Under the pieces are notes generated by a model. That model made no database searches, was not told the origin of the DNA, and was given only the letters and a program-made list of their open reading frames with translations. DNA of 17,952 nt from Alphaproteobacteria bacterium (GTDB taxonomy: Bacteria; Pseudomonadota; Alphaproteobacteria; RF32; CAG-239). Of this stretch, positions 13,139 through 17,952 are shown in pieces. The stretch's first letter is position 1; the number at the start of each line of letters is the position of its first letter. Position numbers and translations under genes: made by a program. The stretch is taken from positions 1 through 17,952 of the forward strand of contig JAFVBT010000110.1 of NCBI GenBank assembly GCA_017479785.1, read 5' to 3'.

Positions 13139-13492
13139 ATGATAGTTGACGGCAATAATACCAAACAAAGGAACATCCTTATCAATAAGTGCTTTTACCA
13201 AACAACCGTAAAGCTGATGCATTATTTTGCCGACAAAGGAGACGGCGACTATGCCAATAAAACAATTGAAGCAATTGCCGCTTATCATGACATTGTGCAG
13301 AAACGCAAGAAAAATACCAACACCACAGATTACGGCACGGCATTTGAAACCATAGACAATGCCATCAAAAGTGTTGCCAATAAAGTTTTCTATACCTACG
13401 GTGCCGACAGCTATGATAAAGCATACGATTCATTTAAAGACTATAATTACGTTCAAACCGTCCGCAGTCAACTTCACAAGAAACGCTCTTAA
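13139..13492 (+). CDS. Unrecognised small helical protein
   Basis: About 117 residues from ATG 13139; a GTG at 13124 is the alternative start. Neither has a clear ribosome-binding site. The protein is mostly helical and charged, with Lys-rich and Asp/Tyr-rich stretches (ADKGDGDYANKTIEAI, DSYDKAYDSFKDYN). I do not recognise the family. The frame is open upstream to the mlaC stop codon, and that part would encode a hydrophobic stretch (IFCYIILVFGTVWV), but no ordinary start codon precedes it. On the opposite strand 13070-13219 also has a protein-like frame, so the first 25 codons here are the least certain part. The 3' two thirds look genuinely coding. Confidence 0.5.
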   Translation: MIVDGNNTKQRNILINKCFYQTTVKLMHYFADKGDGDYANKTIEAIAAYHDIVQKRKKNTNTTDYGTAFETIDNAIKSVANKVFYTYGADSYDKAYDSFKDYNYVQTVRSQLHKKRS

Positions 13493-13584
13493 TATATCTG
13501 TGAATTTTTTCGCTATTTCTGTTGCCTCTTGCCCTATTCTATTAAATAATAAGTGCAATCAATAAACGCTTTAATGAGGTGATT

Positions 13585-14559
13585 ATGAAACAAATTACGG
13601 TTATCGGTTGCGGCCGCTGGGGAACGTTTTTGGGTTGGTACGCAGCAAATTATGGTAAGGCAGATACGGTTTTGATGTATGATTTGGAACGCTCTTACGG
13701 CTTTCAACAACTTAAAAACGAACGCAAAAATGATTATCTGACATTAAGTGATAATATGTTGCTGACTTCGGATATAACCGAAGCATTGAAAAATGACTTT
13801 ATTATCATCTCCATCAGCTGTCAGAATTTGCGGAACTTGGCAAAGCAACTTAATCAATATGACTTAAGCGGAAAAACATTTTTATTAGCCATGAAAGGTT
13901 TGGAAGAACCATCTGCCGAAATTCTGGTTGATGTATTTTTGGATGAAATAAAACAAAATATTCATGTTGCCACTTTAGGCGGACCGGGACATGTGGAAGA
14001 TTATATGCGCGGTGTTCCGTCGGCTGCCGTTATTGACAGCTATGATCCGGCAACTCAAGAACGTGTTATTGAATTTATGCAAAGTGAGCTTATCCGCTTT
14101 TATGCCGGCACTGACATCATCGGTAATCAGGTCGGCGCTGCTTTAAAAAATGTTATCGGCCTGGCTGCCGGTATTTTGGACGGCTTAAACTGGTATGGTT
14201 TGAAAGGTGCTCTAATGGCGCGTGCGCCGATAGAAGTCGGTCGTTTGATTAAATTCAAGGGCGGCAATCCGGCCTCCGTATACGGCTTGGCACACTTGGG
14301 CGACTATGAAGCGACATTGTTCTCTAAAAACAGTCACAATCGCATGTTCGGAGAGTTGTTTGCCAAAGGAGAACCTTACACAAAATTGGCGGAAGGTGTT
14401 GACACATTGCGTGCGGTAAAAGCCATCGCCGACAAAGAAAATATTGATATGCCTATTTGTCAGGCACTTTATCGCATTATTTTTGAAAAAGCCGACATCA
14501 AAGAAACAATCAAAGGTTTGTTTGATCGCCCGCTCAAAAAAGAATTTGATAAAGCCTAA
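13585..14559 (+). CDS. gpsA: Glycerol-3-phosphate dehydrogenase [NAD(P)+]
   Basis: A 324-residue GpsA. It reduces dihydroxyacetone phosphate to sn-glycerol 3-phosphate, the backbone for phospholipids, in the cytosol. The dinucleotide-binding loop GCGRWG starts at residue 8. The GPGHVEDYMRGVPSA segment replaces the more usual GPSFAxEV form. KNVIGLAAGILDGL carries the substrate-site Lys and Asn, and GLAHLGDYEATLFS...SHNRMFG replaces GLAGLGDLVLTC...SRNRRFG, so it is a divergent member. GAGGTGA before ATG 13585 fixes this start over the GTG at 13579. A possible promoter starts with TTGCCT at 13522. It belongs in the same lipid supply theme as plsX. Confidence 0.9.
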   Translation: MKQITVIGCGRWGTFLGWYAANYGKADTVLMYDLERSYGFQQLKNERKNDYLTLSDNMLLTSDITEALKNDFIIISISCQNLRNLAKQLNQYDLSGKTFLLAMKGLEEPSAEILVDVFLDEIKQNIHVATLGGPGHVEDYMRGVPSAAVIDSYDPATQERVIEFMQSELIRFYAGTDIIGNQVGAALKNVIGLAAGILDGLNWYGLKGALMARAPIEVGRLIKFKGGNPASVYGLAHLGDYEATLFSKNSHNRMFGELFAKGEPYTKLAEGVDTLRAVKAIADKENIDMPICQALYRIIFEKADIKETIKGLFDRPLKKEFDKA

Positions 14560-14580
14560 TCTTACAAATTTTCATTATAT

Positions 14581-14606
14581 AACGCCGAATTCATCGGCGT
14601 TTTTTG
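14581..14606 (+). terminator. Rho-independent terminator of gpsA
   Basis: AACGCCGA (14581-14588) and TCGGCGTT (14594-14601) form a perfect 8-bp stem with loop ATTCA followed by a T run. It lies 21 bases after the gpsA stop codon. Confidence 0.88.
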
Positions 14607-14683
14607 TTTTAAAGCCATTAGCCCTAATAATATCACCGGCGGAATCAAGAAAAAATGCGACACGGCATATTTTTGTGACGGTT

Positions 14684-15033
14684 ATCCTGACGCATGTCAG
14701 GATCTCGTAAAGCAGACACCGATATATAAAAAAACTCGGCTGACGTGCGTTAATACATTGTGCGCCTTTTGCGCAGTGTACAACAAAAGTACATAAGAAG
14801 GCACATAAGGCAACCGGCACGGCACAAAAAACTCGGCTGACGTGCGTTAATACATTGTGCGCCTTTTGCGCAGTGTACACAAATAGTACATAAGAAGGCA
14901 CATAAGGCAACCGGCACGGCATAAAAAACTCGGCTGACGTGCGTTAATACGAAGTAAGTCCTTTTGCGCAGTGTACAACAAAAGTACATAAGCAAAAGGA
15001 CTTACAAGTAGTAACCCGTCAGACGAGTTTTTT
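14684..15033. repeat. Structured composite repeat element, copy B
   Basis: The left end is a palindrome, CCTGAC-GCAT-GTCAGG, followed by GCAGACACC as in copy A. The middle is a 97-bp tandem array. The right end is the same as in copy A. The last unit folds as a large nested hairpin: AAAACTCGGCTGACG (14925-14939) with CGTCAGACGAGTTTT (15017-15031), then GTAAGTCCTTTTGC (14954-14967) with GCAAAAGGACTTAC (14992-15005), then TGTAC with GTACA. The right end runs into the rpoC stop codon, so on the minus strand the stem and its T run could terminate rpoC. Confidence 0.82.
14731..15031. repeat. 97-bp tandem repeat array inside element B
   Basis: Units begin at 14731, 14828 and 14925 with AAAACTCGGCTGACG. 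Units 1 and 2 are nearly identical; their differences are confined to the loop of the TGTAC/GTACA hairpin (AACAAAA against ACAAATA) and a base near the unit end. Unit 3 keeps the frame of hairpins but has a different middle stem. The small hairpins are at 14777-14793, 14874-14890 and 14972-14988. Confidence 0.82.
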
Positions 15034-17952
15034 ACTCTTCTACGGCGGATTCAAGTTGCTGCTGCTGACTTGCTTCTTCTGCAGCCTGTTGTTTCATTTC
15101 AAGAATGGCTTTATCATTCTGAGCCGCAACGCGACGCAATGAACGCAAAACATTACCTGTACCGGCCGGAATTAGACGACCGACAATAACATTCTCTTTC
15201 AAGCCCTTCAAATCATCAACCTTGCCTTCAACGGCAGCTTCCGTCAAAACGCGGGTTGTTTCTTGGAAGGATGCGGCATAAATAAACGACTTGGTCTGCA
15301 ACGAAGCCTTAGTAATACCCAGCAATACCGGATCGGCAACAGCCGGCTGCCCGCCTTCTGCCATTGTTTTTTCGTTTTCAGCCTCAAAGACATCTCTGTC
15401 TACCTGTTCACCGATTAAGAATGTTGTATCACCCGGTGCCGTAATTTCAACTTTTTTCAGCATTTGAGATACAATAACCTCAATATGTTTATCGTTGATG
15501 TTCACGCCTTGCAGACGATATACGGCTTCAACTTCCTGAACCAGATATTCGGCTAATTTTTCAACACCCAAAACGCGCAGAATATCATGCGGTGCAGGTG
15601 TTCCGTCAACCAGCAAATCACCTTTCTTCACCTGATCGCCGTCTTGAACAACCAAACGGCGTCCCTTCGGGATAAGATATTCAACAGGCGTACCGTCTTG
15701 AGGAATAACCGTAATACGTTGTTTAGCCTTATAGTCTTTACCATATTCAACCATACCGTCAACATCGGAAATGATTGCCGGATCCTTCGGTCTGCGTGCT
15801 TCAAACAATTCGGCAACACGCGGCAAACCACCGGTAATATCTTTTGTTTTCGTACCTTCTCTCGGAATACGCGCAATGATATCACCGACTTTGATTTCGT
15901 CACCGTTGTCAACGTTCAAAACCGCATCAACCGACAGATAATAGCGAACTTCTTTGCCGCTGTCATAGGTTACCGGCTTGCCTTTAGCATCTTTCAATGT
16001 AATGCTTGGTTTCAAGCTGGCATTGGCAATCGGACCGGACTGCCAATCAATAACGGTTTTAGAGCTGATACCGGTTGTTTCATCCATATTTTCTTTCACG
16101 GAAACATTCGGAATCAAATCAACCAATTGTGCAGTACCTGCTTTTTCGGAAATAACCGTAATCATAAACGGATCCCACTCGGCAATCTTTTGACCTTTAG
16201 TCACTTCTTTTCCTTCCTGTGCTAAGATTTTAGCACCATACGGAACATGGTGGCGTGACTTTTCACGGCCCTGATTATCTTGAATAACAATATCACAGTT
16301 ACGTGACAAGATAATTAAATTACCTTCGGAATTTGTAACCGTATGCGTATTTTCCAATTTCAAAATACCGGCAAACGGAACTTCAATAGTTGATTGCTCG
16401 GCTGATTTTGAAGCGGCACCGCCGATGTGGAACGTACGCAAGGTCAATTGTGTACCCGGTTCACCGATGGATTGTGCGGCAATAACACCGACAGCTTCAC
16501 CGATGCTGACCGGAGTACCTCTGGCCAAGTCACGACCATAGCAAGCGGCGCAAACACCGTGTTCGCTTTCGCAAGTCAAAACCGAACGGATTTTAACCTG
16601 TTCAACACCGGCTTTTTCAACCACCGCAACATCAGCTTCATCAATCAATTTGCCCTTCTTGACCAAAACTTCGCCGGTTCCCGGATGAACAATATCCTCT
16701 TGTGCCGTACGGCCCAAGATTCTCTCGCCGATTGACGCAATAACATGACCGCCGTCAACACCCGGACGAACAATAATACCGCGGTCCGTACCGCACTCCG
16801 TTTCGCTGATGACAACGTCTTGACCGACATCAACCAAACGACGCGTCAGATAACCGGCATTCGCCGTCTTCAATGCCGTATCGGCCAAACCTTTACGAGC
16901 ACCGTGAGTAGAGTTAAAGTACTCTAACACCGTAAAGCCTTCTTTGAAGTTTGAGAGAATTGGTTGTTCAATAATTTCACCGTTCGGTTTTGCCATCAAA
17001 CCACGCATACCAGCCAATTGGCGCATTTGCGCAGCAGAACCACGTGCACCTGAGTGAGCCATCATATAAACGGAGTTGATATAGCCATGGTCAATCTTAG
17101 AAATGTTTTTCATCATTTCATCAGCAATTTTATCTGTGCAACTTGCCCAAATATCAACGACTTTGTTATATTTTTCGCCCTTGGTAATTAAACCGTTTTG
17201 ATATTGTTGTTCAAATTCTTTAACTTGAGCTTCTGTCTCAGCAATCAATTCTTTCTTAGCCTCAGGAACAATCAAATCGTCCTTACCGAAAGAAATGCCG
17301 GACTTACAAGCATTGGTAAAGCCCAAAGTCATGATTTTATCGACGAATAAGCAGGTTTCTTTTTGACCGCAGTGACGATAAACAATATCAATAATTTCAC
17401 CGATTTCTTTCTTTTTAACCAAACGGTTAACAAGTGAGAACGGAACATTCTTATGTTTCGGCAAAATTTGAGAAACCATAATACGTCCGGGGGTTGTTTC
17501 AACAATACCATATTTGAATTCACCCGCATCGGTAACATATTCCATACGGCATTTAATCTTGGCATGCAAGTCAACCGTTTTTTCAAACAAAGCCATCTCG
17601 ACTTCATCAAAGTTAGCAAAGATTGAACCTTCTCCTTTTAACCCTTCAGCTTCATATGTCAGATAATAAATACCCAAAACCATATCTTGAGAAGGAACGA
17701 TAATCGGCTTACCTGACGCCGGAGATAAAATGTTGTTGGTTGACATCATCAAAACACGCGCTTCTAATTGAGCCTCAATTGATAATGGAACGTGAACAGC
17801 CATTTGGTCTCCATCGAAGTCAGCGTTAAATGCTGTACAAACAAGCGGGTGTAAGTGAATGGCTTTACCTTCGACCAAAACCGGCTCAAACGCCTGAATA
17901 CCTAAACGGTGTAAGGTAGGCGCAAGGTTTAACAGAACAGGATGTTCGCGAA
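15032..17952 (-). CDS. rpoC: RNA polymerase beta' subunit, 3' part
   Basis: About 973 residues of RpoC, cut by the right edge, from the active-site region to the C-terminus. The catalytic Mg-binding NADFDGDQ (plus-strand 17804-17827) is intact. Further on come the bridge helix and trigger loop ([43 protein letters not shown]) and the second zinc site (CGTDRG, then [15 protein letters not shown]). [20 protein letters not shown] and the long C-terminal part are standard; the tail is Gln/Glu-rich. One change stands out: the motif normally [12 protein letters not shown] reads [12 protein letters not shown], with Leu at plus-strand 17924-17926 where E. coli beta' has Arg425. The frame is otherwise undisturbed. 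The stop codon overlaps the end of repeat element B. Confidence 0.98.
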   Translation of the reverse strand, partial: REHPVLLNLAPTLHRLGIQAFEPVLVEGKAIHLHPLVCTAFNADFDGDQMAVHVPLSIEAQLEARVLMMSTNNILSPASGKPIIVPSQDMVLGIYYLTYEAEGLKGEGSIFANFDEVEMALFEKTVDLHAKIKCRMEYVTDAGEFKYGIVETTPGRIMVSQILPKHKNVPFSLVNRLVKKKEIGEIIDIVYRHCGQKETCLFVDKIMTLGFTNACKSGISFGKDDLIVPEAKKELIAETEAQVKEFEQQYQNGLITKGEKYNKVVDIWASCTDKIADEMMKNISKIDHGYINSVYMMAHSGARGSAAQMRQLAGMRGLMAKPNGEIIEQPILSNFKEGFTVLEYFNSTHGARKGLADTALKTANAGYLTRRLVDVGQDVVISETECGTDRGIIVRPGVDGGHVIASIGERILGRTAQEDIVHPGTGEVLVKKGKLIDEADVAVVEKAGVEQVKIRSVLTCESEHGVCAACYGRDLARGTPVSIGEAVGVIAAQSIGEPGTQLTLRTFHIGGAASKSAEQSTIEVPFAGILKLENTHTVTNSEGNLIILSRNCDIVIQDNQGREKSRHHVPYGAKILAQEGKEVTKGQKIAEWDPFMITVISEKAGTAQLVDLIPNVSVKENMDETTGISSKTVIDWQSGPIANASLKPSITLKDAKGKPVTYDSGKEVRYYLSVDAVLNVDNGDEIKVGDIIARIPREGTKTKDITGGLPRVAELFEARRPKDPAIISDVDGMVEYGKDYKAKQRITVIPQDGTPVEYLIPKGRRLVVQDGDQVKKGDLLVDGTPAPHDILRVLGVEKLAEYLVQEVEAVYRLQGVNINDKHIEVIVSQMLKKVEITAPGDTTFLIGEQVDRDVFEAENEKTMAEGGQPAVADPVLLGITKASLQTKSFIYAASFQETTRVLTEAAVEGKVDDLKGLKENVIVGRLIPAGTGNVLRSLRRVAAQNDKAILEMKQQAAEEASQQQQLESAVEE

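Noticed and set aside
13070..13288. Minus-strand frame opposite the small ORF after mlaC
   Set aside because: Parts are protein-like, but it has no ribosome-binding site, its upstream half is antisense to the better coding part of the plus-strand ORF, and it ends in a palindrome. Kept only as an uncertainty in the plus-strand entry.
14575..14995. Minus-strand frames across repeat element B
   Set aside because: Overlapping frames over tandem repeat units with no start signals; Cys- and Val-rich low-complexity products.

Overview
The window looks like part of an AT-rich alphaproteobacterial chromosome, assigned by inference only. The evidence is the rpmF-plsX-fabH order, an MlaA-MlaC pair, a bacterial tRNA-Thr with encoded CCA, and short palindromes of the kind common in alphaproteobacterial intergenic DNA (spurious reading frames across them contain NLFQHLV). 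No species can be named. There is no plasmid replicon, insertion sequence or CRISPR array.

Layout. Bases 1-1171 hold two unrecognised genes, the first cut by the left edge. A small chagasin-type (I42) protease-inhibitor lipoprotein follows (1240-1620), then a palindrome and a structured tandem-repeat element (1702-2018). On the minus strand lie a Pro/Cys-rich lipoprotein and a MORN/YwqK-type lipoprotein. The second is divergent from an HU-like DNA-binding protein gene. Bases 3892-7780 form a tightly packed four-gene surface-polysaccharide operon (GT4, GT2, Caps_synth-type transferase, LicD) ending in a strong terminator. The minus-strand operon rpmF-plsX-fabH (7840-10073) links ribosome and lipid synthesis genes. 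A small free-standing protein resembling the RNA polymerase alpha C-terminal domain follows.

Bases 10844-11472 are gene-poor: a short orphan reading frame, a palindromic direct repeat, hairpins and a decayed duplicate of the 3' end of the adjacent tRNA-Thr gene. After the tRNA come mlaA and mlaC (outer-membrane lipid asymmetry), an unrecognised small ORF with a palindrome over its candidate promoter, and gpsA. A second copy of the structured repeat element sits between gpsA and the convergent 3' end of rpoC, which runs off the right edge.

Most notable: (1) the two elements at 1702-2018 and 14684-15033 share both ends, a terminal inverted repeat and a TGTAC/GTACA hairpin in every unit, yet have different tandem periods (87 and 97 bp) and different but self-complementary inner stems, which suggests selection or copying at the level of structure; (2) the rpoC reading frame has Leu where the near-invariant Arg of the NRAPTLHR motif (E. 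coli beta' Arg425) should be; (3) the tRNA-Thr 3' end is duplicated about 270 bp away, as expected of an old integration site or a decayed tandem tRNA gene.
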